Shown: one piece after another, positions 18,127 through 27,549 of the stretch | How the letters are laid out: every line of letters begins with the position of its first letter | Position numbering within the stretch: position 1 is the stretch's first letter | Assembly: GCF_001908205.1 (NCBI RefSeq) | Contig: NZ_LGHL01000052.1 | Span: forward strand, 1 to 64,000 | Direction of reading: 5' to 3' | From: Bradyrhizobium sp. NAS80.1 | GTDB taxonomy: Bacteria > Pseudomonadota > Alphaproteobacteria > Rhizobiales > Xanthobacteraceae | Length of the DNA stretch: 64,000 nucleotides | Notes under the pieces: model-generated | What the model was told of the DNA's origin: nothing | Database searches by the model: none | Seen by the model: only the letters and a program-made list of their open reading frames with translations | Program-made: the position numbers and the translations under genes

Positions 18127-19788
18127 ATGGTCAAGCATGCGCGTGCAGCTGCTCCGCTCGGCACGAGTTCTGCGTCAAGTCGACGCGCGGTATTGAAGAG
18201 CGGCGTCGCGACGGTCGCGCTGATGGCTTTCGCGGGATCCTTACGGGCGGCGGATGAGCATTTGCACGATCAGCCTTGGGCGAAATGGGATTACAGCAAA
18301 GATAAGCCGGTGCGCGGCGGCATCCTGCGAACGGCGAGTTCGCAGTACATCGGCAAGCTCAACCCGAACCATTGGCCGGTGCTCGACTGGCTTTCGATGA
18401 ACCTTTTCCACGAAAAGCTTGTCATCACCGACGGCTCCTTCAAGCCGACCACGCCCTGGCTGCTGGAAGAGGTCCACAAGGAGAGCGAGACCAGCTTCGT
18501 CACCAAGTTGCGGCCGGACATCACCTTCCAGGACGGCACCAAGCTAACCGCGAACACGATCAAGTCGCAGATTGACTGGATCCGCGAGCCCAAGAACACA
18601 GCATGGACCGCCGCATGGCTGGGACCGCTGGATACGGTTGAGGTGATCGACGAGCTCACAGTTCGCTGGAAGACTAAGGAGCCGTGGGCGGGCTTCCAGG
18701 GCGTGATAGCCAATGTGCCGGGCTACATGATGTCGCAGAAGGCCCTGACCGAGGACGCGGAGAAATACGAAGCTTCGGCGCCAAAAGGGACCGGCGCCTA
18801 TATCGTCGAAGAAGCGAGCCCCGGCAATTTCCTCAAGCTCAAACGCAATCCGGACTGGTGGTTCGCAAAGGCTTCGGGTAACCCGGACATGCCGTATTTC
18901 GACGGCGTGCTCGTGAGTGTTATTCCTGATCCCGCGGTGCGGTTGGCGAATCTGCGCGCCGGCAAGCTCGACATATTGGGGGTCGACAAATCTCAATACG
19001 CGATCGTCAGGAACGATCCGCAACTCAAGGTCTTTCGGCAGTCGCTGAACCATGTTGTCGGTATCCGCTTCAACACCCAAAAGGGCGTCTTGAAGGACAT
19101 CCGGCTGCGTCAGGCGATCAATCACGCGATCGATCGCAAGGCGCTGATCGCGGGCACCCAGTTCGGCCTCGGCCGCGTTGCCAGCGGGATGTATCCCGAG
19201 GATCATTGGGCGCATAATCCAGCCCTGAACCCGGCGGCTTACGATCCCGTCGAGTCGAAAAAGCTGCTCGCTGATGCCGGCTACGCGAATGGCCTGTCGA
19301 TCAAGGGGTACTGGGACAACACCACCGGCGGCCAAGCGATCGCCGAAGCCGTCAAGAGCATGCTCGGCCAAGTCGGCATCAATTGGCAGGTCGAACTGCT
19401 GGCGCCGGTAGCGTTGGCTGCGAAGATGAAGGACGCCGATTACGACATGGCGCAGGGAGGTTGGCCCTACATCTACGATCCGGATCTCCCTGCGACCGGG
19501 CTATATCATCCCGCCGGCGGATTCAATTTCGGTCGTAGCAATAACCCTCAGGCCATCGAACTTATCGAAGCTGGCCGCCGTGAGACCGATATCGACAAGC
19601 GGCAGAAAATCTATTGGGAACTCGAAAGGGTCCTGACCGAAGCAAACGAGGATGCCTGGTTGTGGTGGGAGGAGGGCGTGCTCGCGATGCGCAAGAACGT
19701 AATGGGCTGGGACAACGAGGAGTGGAAGAAGAGCAAGGAGTCGTACACTTGGTCGCACCCGCTCTGGTTCAAGGACGGCAAACAATGA
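18127..19788 (+). CDS. ABC transporter substrate-binding protein, peptide/opine/nickel type (SBP_bac_5)
   Basis: A 553-residue periplasmic binding protein of the DppA/OppA class. The N-terminus has a twin-arginine-like signal (SSRRAVLKSG, then VATVALMAFAGSLRAADE), suggesting Tat export. The SBP_bac_5 fold is shown by VTKLRPDITFQDGTKLTANTIKSQIDWI, GTGAYIVEEASPG and DIRLRQAINHAIDRKALI. I choose the ATG at 18127 because GGGAGG precedes it by six bases; an earlier in-frame start at 18046 has no ribosome site. It heads an operon with permeases, ATPases and CoA-linked enzymes. Family members bind peptides but also many small organic molecules, and the enzyme context points to an organic acid rather than a peptide (inference). 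Confidence 0.92.
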   Translation: MVKHARAAAPLGTSSASSRRAVLKSGVATVALMAFAGSLRAADEHLHDQPWAKWDYSKDKPVRGGILRTASSQYIGKLNPNHWPVLDWLSMNLFHEKLVITDGSFKPTTPWLLEEVHKESETSFVTKLRPDITFQDGTKLTANTIKSQIDWIREPKNTAWTAAWLGPLDTVEVIDELTVRWKTKEPWAGFQGVIANVPGYMMSQKALTEDAEKYEASAPKGTGAYIVEEASPGNFLKLKRNPDWWFAKASGNPDMPYFDGVLVSVIPDPAVRLANLRAGKLDILGVDKSQYAIVRNDPQLKVFRQSLNHVVGIRFNTQKGVLKDIRLRQAINHAIDRKALIAGTQFGLGRVASGMYPEDHWAHNPALNPAAYDPVESKKLLADAGYANGLSIKGYWDNTTGGQAIAEAVKSMLGQVGINWQVELLAPVALAAKMKDADYDMAQGGWPYIYDPDLPATGLYHPAGGFNFGRSNNPQAIELIEAGRRETDIDKRQKIYWELERVLTEANEDAWLWWEEGVLAMRKNVMGWDNEEWKKSKESYTWSHPLWFKDGKQ

Positions 19789-19852
19789 CGGTCAGTTATG
19801 CGGGATTAGTCCCGGCAAAGCCGCCGCACACGATCAAGCAAAGTGAACGCCA

Positions 19853-20806
19853 ATGGCACGTTACATCTCAATCCGCCTGTTTCATGCCTCGATCATCGTA
19901 GTGATTCTCACAGTGCTTGTGTTCGTCATCGCCCGGCTGATACCGGGTGACGGCGTGCTGGCGGCGATGTCGGGTAGCGTCGACATGTCAAACCCCGCCG
20001 TGGTGGAACATGTCCGCGCCGAATATGGCCTTAATGATCCGATTCATGTTCAGTTCCTACAGTGGCTGTACAAATTTGTTCGCGGCGACTGGGGTATCTC
20101 GATCGGCACCGGCGAGCGGGTGCTGGACATGTTTTGGCGCCGATTGCCGGTCACGCTGGAGCTGTTTCTGTTTGCTACAATATGGGCGGTCGGCGTCGGC
20201 ATCCCGGTGGGACTGCTCAGCGCGCTGTGGCGGCAAAGCAAGCTCGACTTTGTTTTGATGACCGGCACAATCCTCGGCGTGTCGATCCCGTCGTTCTGGG
20301 AAGCAATTGTGCTGATTTATCTGCTGGCGATCGCTCTGCCGATCTTTCCGCCCTCAGGCTACGTGCCGTTCTCGGAAGACCCTTGGCAGAACATCCTGGC
20401 GATGATCCTGCCGAGCTTTGTGCTTGGCACCCATTCCGCCGGACTGCTGGCGCGCTACGTCCGCTCCAGCCTGCTCGAAATTATCGGCCAGGATTTCATT
20501 CGCACCGCTCGCGCCAAGGGCCTGTCGGAACGCGCCGTAATCGTGATTCACGCGCTAAAGCCTGCGCTTATTTCCGTCGTGACCGTGTTCGGTCTATCTT
20601 GGGGCAGCATGCTGGCAGGGGCATTTTTTATCGAGATCATTTTTGCGATACCGGGTCTCGGCCGCATGAGCGTCGACGCCATTTTCCAGAAGGATTTTCC
20701 GGTTATCCAGGCGACGCTGATCGTGGTGTCGCTCAATATCCTGCTGGTCAATCTCCTGGTCGACCTGCTCTACGGGGCGCTCGATCCTCGCGTTCGGATC
20801 GGGTGA
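19853..20806 (+). CDS. ABC transporter permease, DppB/OppB type
   Basis: A 317-residue inner-membrane permease with about six membrane helices. The N-terminus (RYISIRLFHASIIVVILTVLVFVIARLIPGD) is typical of DppB. The EAA cytoplasmic loop that contacts the ATPase is visible in DFIRTARAKGLSERAVIVIHALKPAL. It pairs with the following DppC-type permease to form the channel for the substrate delivered by the binding protein upstream. Confidence 0.94.
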   Translation: MARYISIRLFHASIIVVILTVLVFVIARLIPGDGVLAAMSGSVDMSNPAVVEHVRAEYGLNDPIHVQFLQWLYKFVRGDWGISIGTGERVLDMFWRRLPVTLELFLFATIWAVGVGIPVGLLSALWRQSKLDFVLMTGTILGVSIPSFWEAIVLIYLLAIALPIFPPSGYVPFSEDPWQNILAMILPSFVLGTHSAGLLARYVRSSLLEIIGQDFIRTARAKGLSERAVIVIHALKPALISVVTVFGLSWGSMLAGAFFIEIIFAIPGLGRMSVDAIFQKDFPVIQATLIVVSLNILLVNLLVDLLYGALDPRVRIG

Positions 20807-20819
20807 GGAGGTCCTAACG

Positions 20820-21713
20820 ATGGCCATTACCGACGTCGCTGAAAAATTACTCGTGCCGCCCTCGGGAGGGACATTCGCCGCGCTCGCGTCGAGCATTCGG
20901 CGCCATCGCCTCGCCAGCGTCGGACTGATTGTCATCGTGGTGCTGTGCTTGTTGGCGCTGCTGGCGCCGCTGATTGCACCCTTCGATCCCTACCATCAGG
21001 ATCTCTATGCCGTGCTGTCACCGCCGAGCGCGCAGCACTGGCTCGGCACCGACAATCTCGGCCGGGATTTGCTGTCGCGCATTCTCTACGGCGCCCGAGT
21101 GTCGCTAATGACGGGCCTGCTCTGCACATTCCTCGCCGCGGCGATCGGGGTTCCGATCGGGCTTCTGGCTGGCTATACCGGTGGCGCGATGGACGCCATC
21201 TTGATGCGGGTGACCGACGCTTTCCTGTGCTTTCCGCCACTGATCTTCATCTTGGCAATGTCGGCAGCGCTCGGACCGGGGCTAAGTAACGTCATTCTCT
21301 CCTTTGCGCTGTTCGGCTGGACCGGTTTTGCGCGCATCGTACGCGGCCAGGCGCTGCTGGTGCGCGAACTGCCATTCATCGAAGCGGCGCGCGCCACCGG
21401 CGTGTCGAGATTCCGCATCATGTGGCGGCACGTCTTTCCGAATACGCTGGCTCCGATCATTGTCGCCATCTCGATTACGGTCGGCGGCGCGATTCTGGTC
21501 GAGAGCGGAATCTCATTCCTCGGTCTCGGCGTGCAGCCGCCGACCGCGAGTTGGGGCAAGGAGCTTCGGGTTGGTTTCACCTATCTCGAAGTAGTACCGC
21601 TGTTTTCGCTGGCGCCCGGGCTGATGATTTCGCTGGCTGTACTCGGCTTCAATTTTCTCGGCGATGGGCTGCGCGACGCGCTCGATCCGCGCTTGAATGG
21701 GTTCGACCGATGA
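20820..21713 (+). CDS. ABC transporter permease, DppC/OppC type
   Basis: A 297-residue second permease of the same importer. It starts with a short cytoplasmic N-terminus and a first helix (GLIVIVVLCLLALLAPLIAPFDP). It has the family signature HWLGTDNLGRDLLSRILYGARVSL and the EAA loop PFIEAARATGVSRFRIMWRHVFPNT. The gene lies 13 bases after the first permease, with GAGGAGG just upstream at 20805-20811. Its stop codon overlaps the start of the next ATPase gene (ATGA), indicating translational coupling. Confidence 0.94.
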   Translation: MAITDVAEKLLVPPSGGTFAALASSIRRHRLASVGLIVIVVLCLLALLAPLIAPFDPYHQDLYAVLSPPSAQHWLGTDNLGRDLLSRILYGARVSLMTGLLCTFLAAAIGVPIGLLAGYTGGAMDAILMRVTDAFLCFPPLIFILAMSAALGPGLSNVILSFALFGWTGFARIVRGQALLVRELPFIEAARATGVSRFRIMWRHVFPNTLAPIIVAISITVGGAILVESGISFLGLGVQPPTASWGKELRVGFTYLEVVPLFSLAPGLMISLAVLGFNFLGDGLRDALDPRLNGFDR

Positions 21714-22738
21714 GCACTGTCGACGCCACCACTGCAATCGACAAAGGACCACCGAATGACCGTCCCGGTGGCCTGCTGCTCGACGTGCGCGATCTGAGGA
21801 TCACTTTTTCGACCCGACAGGGTGACGTCAACGCGGTCAACGGCGTTTCGTTCGACGTGCGGCGCGGCGAGATTGTCGCGATTGTCGGCGAGAGCGGCTG
21901 CGGAAAGAGCGCGACCGCGCTGTCGCTGCTGCGATTGATTCCGGAGCTGCCCGGCCGCGTGACTGGCCAGATTCTGTTTGAAGGTGACGACCTCTACAAG
22001 ATGTCGACTGCAGAGATCCAGGCGATCCGCGGGGACCGCATCGCCATGATATTCCAGGAGCCTATGACCAGTCTCAATCCGGTACACACCATAGGCCGCC
22101 AGGTCGGCGAGCCGCTGCGTGTGCATCGCGGCGCGAGTGCCGATGACGCGCTTGCCAGGGCCGCGGAATTGCTCGGCGGCGTCAACATTTCCGAGCCTGA
22201 AATACGGATACGCAATTATCCGCACCAGTTCTCCGGCGGTATGCGGCAGCGCGTCACCATCGCGATGGGCATGGGATGCAAGCCCGATCTGATCATCGCG
22301 GATGAGCCTACGACTGCGCTCGACGTCACCATCCAGGCCCAAGTGCTGGAGTTGCTGTGCCAGCAGGTCGACAACAACCATTCGAGCATGCTGATCATCA
22401 CGCACAATCTGGGCGTCGTCGCGCAGTACGCGGATCGCGTGTTCGTCATGTACGCCGGCCGTATCGTCGAATCGGCGATGGCGCATGAGCTCTATTCCGA
22501 TCCGCGGCATCCTTACACCATGGGGCTGTTGAGCTCAGTTCCGCGGCTCGATCAACGCGCGACCGAACGCCTGGCTGAAATCGCGGGACAGCCGCCTGAT
22601 CCGTTGAAGCTGCCGCCGGGATGTCCGTTTCAGCCGCGCTGTCCGCGAGCGATTGATCGCTGTCGGGTCGAGATGCCTCCTCTCGAGGCGGTCAGTCAGA
22701 CACACAAGCGTGCCTGCTGGGTAGACGCTCATGGCTGA
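21710..22738 (+). CDS. ABC transporter ATP-binding protein, DppD/OppD type
   Basis: A 342-residue ATPase that powers the importer. It shows Walker [15 protein letters not shown]-loop MIFQEPMTSLNPV, signature FSGGMRQRV and Walker B LIIADEPTTALD. The C-terminal oligopeptide-type extension has Cys-rich motifs CPFQPRCPRAIDRCR, which may bind an iron-sulfur cluster as proposed for DppD proteins. The start ATG at 21710 overlaps the dppC-like stop by four bases; the longer frame upstream is antisense-like noise. Confidence 0.93.
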   Translation: MSTVDATTAIDKGPPNDRPGGLLLDVRDLRITFSTRQGDVNAVNGVSFDVRRGEIVAIVGESGCGKSATALSLLRLIPELPGRVTGQILFEGDDLYKMSTAEIQAIRGDRIAMIFQEPMTSLNPVHTIGRQVGEPLRVHRGASADDALARAAELLGGVNISEPEIRIRNYPHQFSGGMRQRVTIAMGMGCKPDLIIADEPTTALDVTIQAQVLELLCQQVDNNHSSMLIITHNLGVVAQYADRVFVMYAGRIVESAMAHELYSDPRHPYTMGLLSSVPRLDQRATERLAEIAGQPPDPLKLPPGCPFQPRCPRAIDRCRVEMPPLEAVSQTHKRACWVDAHG

Positions 22739-23843
22739 CACGAATTCGGGCGCGCTGGTTGAAGCCGAAAGTCTCTCCGTTCATTTTCCGCGTCATCGCA
22801 GTGCGACGCGGCCCGGTATTGCCGCGGTCGATCGCATTGACTTGAAGATTCACCGCGGCGAGATCCTCGGCCTGGTCGGCGAAAGCGGTTGCGGCAAGTC
22901 CACCCTGGCACGCACCCTGCTCGGTCTGATCGAGCCAAGCGGCGGCGTGGTCCGCTTCGGCGGCGACAGCATCGGCAACCTCCCGGAACGTCAGATGCGG
23001 CCTTACCGGCGCCGTATGCAGATCGTTTTCCAGGATCCATACAGTTCACTCAATCCGCGGATGCGGATCGGCGAGACCATCGCGGAGGCGATGTTCATAC
23101 ACGGCCATGCCACCAAGTCCGACGCCGCGCCATTGGTGGCCGATTTGCTGAAGTTGGTCGGCCTCGATCCAGCGATGGCGGGTCGTTTTCCGCACGAGTT
23201 TTCGGGAGGGCAGCGGCAGCGCATCGGTATCGCCCGTGCCCTTGCGGTGCGTCCGGAATTCATCGCATGCGACGAGCCGGTCTCGGCACTCGACGTCTCA
23301 ATTCAGGCGCAGATTGTCAATCTGCTCCACGACCTGCGCGAGAAAATGGGGCTGACCTTTTTGTTCGTGTCGCACGACTTGGCTGTGGTCCGTCACATCA
23401 GCGACCGCGTCGCTATCATGTATCTCGGTCGCATCGTTGAAATTGCGCCGAAAGAGCGGGTCTATGACGAACCGCTCCATCCTTACACCCAGGCACTTCT
23501 GTTGGCAGTCCCGGTGCCGACCCGCACTAGCCAAAAACGCAGCGCCCGAAAGGTGATGCAAGGCGAAGTGCCGAGCCCACTCAATCCGCCCAGCGGGTGT
23601 CATTTCCATCCGCGCTGTCCGCATGCTTTCGCGCCATGCGCATTGAAGCAGCCGCCGCTGCGGGAGGTCGCGACCGGTCACTTCGTGGCCTGTCACCTTT
23701 ACGAGCCACAACAGCGATCGGCCGAACCTGACCATGCGGAAGACAGTGCCCGCCGCGAGGGACAGACGCCGCACGGCGGTGGTTCGCAGGTAATGTCAAC
23801 GAATCCAGGTCAGATGATCGAACGTTCGGGAGAATATCGATGA
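22731..23843 (+). CDS. ABC transporter ATP-binding protein, DppF/OppF type
   Basis: A 370-residue second ATPase of the importer. It has Walker [17 protein letters not shown], signature [15 protein letters not shown], Walker [13 protein letters not shown] and a C-terminal [14 protein letters not shown] motif. A tail of about 45 residues after the usual DppF end is poorly conserved in appearance. The start overlaps the dppD-like gene by eight bases and the stop overlaps the ligase start (ATGA), so transport and CoA activation are encoded in one unit. Confidence 0.93.
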   Translation: MADTNSGALVEAESLSVHFPRHRSATRPGIAAVDRIDLKIHRGEILGLVGESGCGKSTLARTLLGLIEPSGGVVRFGGDSIGNLPERQMRPYRRRMQIVFQDPYSSLNPRMRIGETIAEAMFIHGHATKSDAAPLVADLLKLVGLDPAMAGRFPHEFSGGQRQRIGIARALAVRPEFIACDEPVSALDVSIQAQIVNLLHDLREKMGLTFLFVSHDLAVVRHISDRVAIMYLGRIVEIAPKERVYDEPLHPYTQALLLAVPVPTRTSQKRSARKVMQGEVPSPLNPPSGCHFHPRCPHAFAPCALKQPPLREVATGHFVACHLYEPQQRSAEPDHAEDSARREGQTPHGGGSQVMSTNPGQMIERSGEYR

Positions 23844-25414
23844 CTACCAGCCTTGCAGCATCTACGCTTGCCGCTGCAATCGCCAAGCCCTTTGGTACAT
23901 TGCCGGCATTCGTCCGAATGCAGGCCGCGTTGAGGCCCGATCATCCGGTGCTGATCCAGGGCGATCGGCGGATCGAATGGCGCGCCTTTGATGCATTGGT
24001 GGATCGTGCCGCAGCGACGCTGCAGGCGCGGGGTGTCAAAGCGCAGGAGGTGATTGCGGTCTGCGCTACCAACTCCATTGAATACGTCGTGATGTTCCTT
24101 GGTGCGTTGCGGGCCGGCATTGTGGTGACGCCGCTTGCTCCGACGGCCACTGCTGCCAGCCTGGACCTGATGATGCGCGATAGCGCCGCAAGGATCCTGT
24201 TTCTGGACGCGGCAGTGTCGGCTCTTCTCTCTAGCCTGTCTAATCCTGTGCCGATCCCGCGTGTCGCACTTGACGGTTCGGATGCGGGCGAACCGTTTAG
24301 CCGTTGGTTGCTGTCTGAAGGCAGTATGCCTGATGCAGCGGAGATCGCGCCGAATTGGGGTTTCAACATCATCTATTCATCGGGGACCACCGGCACTCCG
24401 AAGGGGATTGTGCAGCCGCATTCGTTGCGGTGGCGGCAGATGAATCCACAGGACCCGCCGGGGTACAGCCCGCACGCCATCACCCTGGTTTCAACCGGGC
24501 TCTACTCCAACACCACCCTGACGTCGGTGGTCCCGACGCTGGCGGGCGGCGGAACGCTCGTGTTGATGGACAAGTTCGATGTGCGCGAGTTCCTCGTTCT
24601 CTCTGAGCGGTATCGTGTCACGCATGCGATGCTGGTTCCGGTGCAGTATCAGCGGCTGCTGGCGTATCCGGAATTCGATCGCTTCGATCTGTCGTCCTAC
24701 GCGATGAAGTTCTGCACTTCCGCGCCATTCTCGGCAAAGCTCAAGCGCGAAGTGCTTGATCGGTGGCCAGGAGGTTTGACCGAGTATTTCGGGATGACGG
24801 AAGGCGGCGGGAGCTGCTGGCTTCTGGCGCACGAGCACCCGGACAAGCTTCACACCGTCGGCCAGCCGATCCCGGGTCACGACATACGGATAATCGGCGA
24901 GGACGGAAAAGAATTGCCTCGCGGAGAGGTGGGCGAGATCGTCGGTCACTCCGAAGCAATCATGACGGGCTATCACAATCGCCCGGACAAAACGTCGGAA
25001 GCGGAATGGTTCGCGCCTGATGGCCGGCGCTTCATCAGAACCGGCGACATCGGTCGGTTCGACGAGGACGGATTTTTGACGATCATGGACCGCAAGAAGG
25101 ACATGATCATTTCCGGTGGGTTCAATATCTATCCTTCGGATCTCGAGACGGTCGCGCGTCAACATCCCGCGGTACAGGACGTAGCTGTGGTTGGCGTTCC
25201 TTCAGAACAATGGGGAGAGACGCCAGTTGCCTTCGTCGTTTCCAAGGGAGCTTCGGCCGAGGAAATCAGGAACTTCGTCAACGAGCGCGTCGGCAAAACC
25301 CAAAGGTTGGCGGACGCACGACTGATCCCGGAGCTGCCCCGCAGTCATATCGGCAAGATTCTGAAGCGTGAGTTGCGCGACAGCTATTCGGCCCGCCCTG
25401 ATGCGACTGCTTAG
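23840..25414 (+). CDS. Acyl-CoA ligase (AMP-forming, class I adenylate-forming family)
   Basis: A 524-residue cytoplasmic enzyme that activates a carboxylic acid with ATP and CoA. The P-loop-like motif is IIYSSGTTGTPKGIV. The A5 motif region is TEYFGMTEGG. The hinge is RTGDIGRFDEDGFLTIMDRKKDMI, with GGFNIYPSDLE after it. The catalytic Lys is in SHIGKILKREL near the C-terminus. All key elements are present. Its position directly after an importer suggests it activates the imported acid. Chain length or aromatic preference cannot be told from sequence; cyclohexanecarboxylate, benzoate-like and medium-chain acids are all possible. Confidence 0.92.
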   Translation: MTTSLAASTLAAAIAKPFGTLPAFVRMQAALRPDHPVLIQGDRRIEWRAFDALVDRAAATLQARGVKAQEVIAVCATNSIEYVVMFLGALRAGIVVTPLAPTATAASLDLMMRDSAARILFLDAAVSALLSSLSNPVPIPRVALDGSDAGEPFSRWLLSEGSMPDAAEIAPNWGFNIIYSSGTTGTPKGIVQPHSLRWRQMNPQDPPGYSPHAITLVSTGLYSNTTLTSVVPTLAGGGTLVLMDKFDVREFLVLSERYRVTHAMLVPVQYQRLLAYPEFDRFDLSSYAMKFCTSAPFSAKLKREVLDRWPGGLTEYFGMTEGGGSCWLLAHEHPDKLHTVGQPIPGHDIRIIGEDGKELPRGEVGEIVGHSEAIMTGYHNRPDKTSEAEWFAPDGRRFIRTGDIGRFDEDGFLTIMDRKKDMIISGGFNIYPSDLETVARQHPAVQDVAVVGVPSEQWGETPVAFVVSKGASAEEIRNFVNERVGKTQRLADARLIPELPRSHIGKILKRELRDSYSARPDATA

Positions 25415-25425
25415 GCGGCGATCCC

Positions 25426-25872
25426 ATGCCATTAGCCGATGAACAACTTCTTGTCCGGATGAACGAACGCATGTCGCCGGTGTGCCGTCTGCTCGGTGCG
25501 CGGTTGGTTCATCTGGATAGCCAGCATGGTTATGTGCGCATCGCGTTCGAGGCGAAGCAGGAGTTTTGTAATCCCATGGGCAATGTTCAAGGCGGTTTCG
25601 TCGCCGCAATGCTTGATGAGGCCGCCTCAATCGCTGCAGTCGCCCACGCGCAAAAGAAGATCGGGTTGCCAACCCTTGAGTTCAAGGTCACGTTTCTGGC
25701 GCCCGCCCGCCCTGGAGTTCTCTACGCCGAGGGACGGGTACTGAAATTTGGCAGCCGCAGAGCCGCTCTTGAGGCCGATCTCCTTGATGCAGGCTATCGG
25801 CTTCTCGCGCGCATGAGTGCAACGGCTCTGCCGACTCCGATGGAGAGCCAAACACTCGTCACGATGTCATAG
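25426..25872 (+). CDS. PaaI-like hotdog-fold thioesterase
   Basis: A 148-residue hotdog-fold acyl-CoA thioesterase of the PaaI/YbgC group. The core helix carries NPMGNVQGGFVAAMLDEAAS, with the Gly-rich turn and catalytic acidic residue typical of the family, and ends in a beta-rich region with FKVTFLAPARPGVLYAEGRVL. It lies 11 bases after the ligase gene. Such enzymes commonly release CoA from dead-end thioesters in degradation pathways, which fits here. Confidence 0.88.
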   Translation: MPLADEQLLVRMNERMSPVCRLLGARLVHLDSQHGYVRIAFEAKQEFCNPMGNVQGGFVAAMLDEAASIAAVAHAQKKIGLPTLEFKVTFLAPARPGVLYAEGRVLKFGSRRAALEADLLDAGYRLLARMSATALPTPMESQTLVTMS

Positions 25873-25969
25873 AGGCAAGATGGAGAAAACGCCGCATATT
25901 CTTCGATCCCATCGCGAAGAGACCTGATCTCTCGATGATCTGCGTTTTAGTACGGAAGGACAGTGATCC

Positions 25970-26170
25970 ATGACAATCAGATTCGACGGGCGCGTTGCAA
26001 CCGTAACCGGTGCGCGCAATGGTCTGGAACGTGCCCGCGCGCTCGGTCTTGCGGTCCGAGGCGCCCGGGTTATGGCGAACGATTTTGGCGGCGCGCACAA
26101 CGGTAGTGACGGCTTGTCGGGCTCGCCGATGCTGTGGTCGGAGAGCCGGACGTCGTCCGTGATTTCGTGA
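25970..26170 (+). pseudogene. Short-chain dehydrogenase, N-terminal fragment
   Basis: The first 50 or so residues resemble the start of an SDR of the multifunctional beta-oxidation group: [32 protein letters not shown], followed by NDFGG. The glycine motif is damaged, with TGARNGLER where TGAGNGLGR is expected. The frame loses resemblance after about residue 50 and stops at 66. SDRs are about 250-300 residues, so this is a truncated, decayed copy within the operon. Confidence 0.75.
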
Positions 26171-26260
26171 CTTCGGATCGTCGCTGCTCGTTACGAAGGC
26201 GACTTTGAATTTCCCACGTGAATAGACAACACGGAATACTAGCAAAGCAGGAGCGACTAC

Positions 26261-27463
26261 ATGCGTGAAGCCGTCATTGTTGCGGTGGCCCGGACTCCCA
26301 TCGGAAAAGCTTACCGGGGTTCTTTCAACAATACCCAGGCCCAAGCGCTCGGAGGACACGCCATAAGAGAAGCGGTGCGCCGCGCCGGCGTCGACCCATC
26401 GGAGGTGGACGACGTCGTCATGGGCTGCGCAATGCCGCAAGGGTCAACCGGGTTCAACACCGCACGTCAGGCTGCACTTCGTGCGGGATTACCACAAAGC
26501 GTCGCCGCGCAGACCATCGATCGGCAATGCTCTTCAGGGTTGATGGCTGTTGCGACGGCCGCAAAGCAAATCATTTCCGATGGCATGACGGTGACTGTCG
26601 CCGGCGGAGTCGAGTCAATCTCCCTGGTTCAGAACGAACACGCAAACCATTATCGCGCCCGTGATCCCGAACTCCTGAAGCTCACGCCGGGTCTCTACAT
26701 TCCCATGGTTGAGACTGCGGAGCTTGTTGCTCAACGCAACAACGTCAGCCGCGATGCGCAAGACGAATACGCTTTGCGCTCGCAGCAACGGACGGCCGAG
26801 GCGCAGGCGCAGGGAAGATTCAGTGAGGAGATCGCCCCGATGACCACAACAATGTTGGCGATCGATCGAAACACCAACGAGAAGATCGTCCGCGAGGTGA
26901 CGATCTCAATGGACGAAGGCAACCGCCCGCAAACCACACTCGCGGATCTCCAGAAACTTGAACCGGTCTGGAAGGGCGGATCTTTCGTCAAGCAGGGCAA
27001 GTATGTGACGGCGGGCAATGCTTCGCAGCTTTCTGACGGAGCAGCAGCACTGGTTCTGATGGAAGCGAAAGAGGCTGAACGGCGTAGCCTCAAGCCTCTC
27101 GGCGCATACCGCGGGATGGCCGTCGCTGGCTGTGCGCCAGAGGAAATGGGCATTGGCCCTGTCTTCGCAGTTCCGAAACTGCTGAAGACGGCGGGACTCG
27201 ACATGGGCGACATAGATATCTGGGAACTGAACGAAGCCTTCGCGAGTCAAGTGATCTACTGCCGCGACAAGCTGGGGATCCCCGAAGATCGGCTGAATGT
27301 GTCCGGCGGCGCCATCTCAATCGGCCATCCCTATGGCATGACGGGCGCACGGTGCGTCGGGCATGTCCTGCTGGAAGGCAAGCGGCGAGGGGCAAAACAC
27401 GGCATCGTGACCATGTGCGTGGGCGGCGGCATGGGCGCTGCCGGATTGTTCGAAATTTTCTGA
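26261..27463 (+). CDS. Thiolase (acetyl-CoA acyltransferase)
   Basis: A 400-residue degradative thiolase that cleaves 3-oxoacyl-CoA with CoA, releasing acetyl-CoA. The nucleophilic Cys is in [15 protein letters not shown] (about residue 90). The second active-site motifs are [16 protein letters not shown] (His) and [13 protein letters not shown] (Cys) near the C-terminus. NEAFASQ is also present. The gene follows a Shine-Dalgarno AGGAG at 26250-26254. Together with the next gene it covers the last two steps of a beta-oxidation turn. Confidence 0.94.
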   Translation: MREAVIVAVARTPIGKAYRGSFNNTQAQALGGHAIREAVRRAGVDPSEVDDVVMGCAMPQGSTGFNTARQAALRAGLPQSVAAQTIDRQCSSGLMAVATAAKQIISDGMTVTVAGGVESISLVQNEHANHYRARDPELLKLTPGLYIPMVETAELVAQRNNVSRDAQDEYALRSQQRTAEAQAQGRFSEEIAPMTTTMLAIDRNTNEKIVREVTISMDEGNRPQTTLADLQKLEPVWKGGSFVKQGKYVTAGNASQLSDGAAALVLMEAKEAERRSLKPLGAYRGMAVAGCAPEEMGIGPVFAVPKLLKTAGLDMGDIDIWELNEAFASQVIYCRDKLGIPEDRLNVSGGAISIGHPYGMTGARCVGHVLLEGKRRGAKHGIVTMCVGGGMGAAGLFEIF

Positions 27464-27549
27464 TGCCGACGACGTGCTTGCGCCCGCCATCAAGACCCGA
27501 GGCGCGAGAACGTCAAAGCGACGATCAAGCCAATTGAAAGGTAGATACA

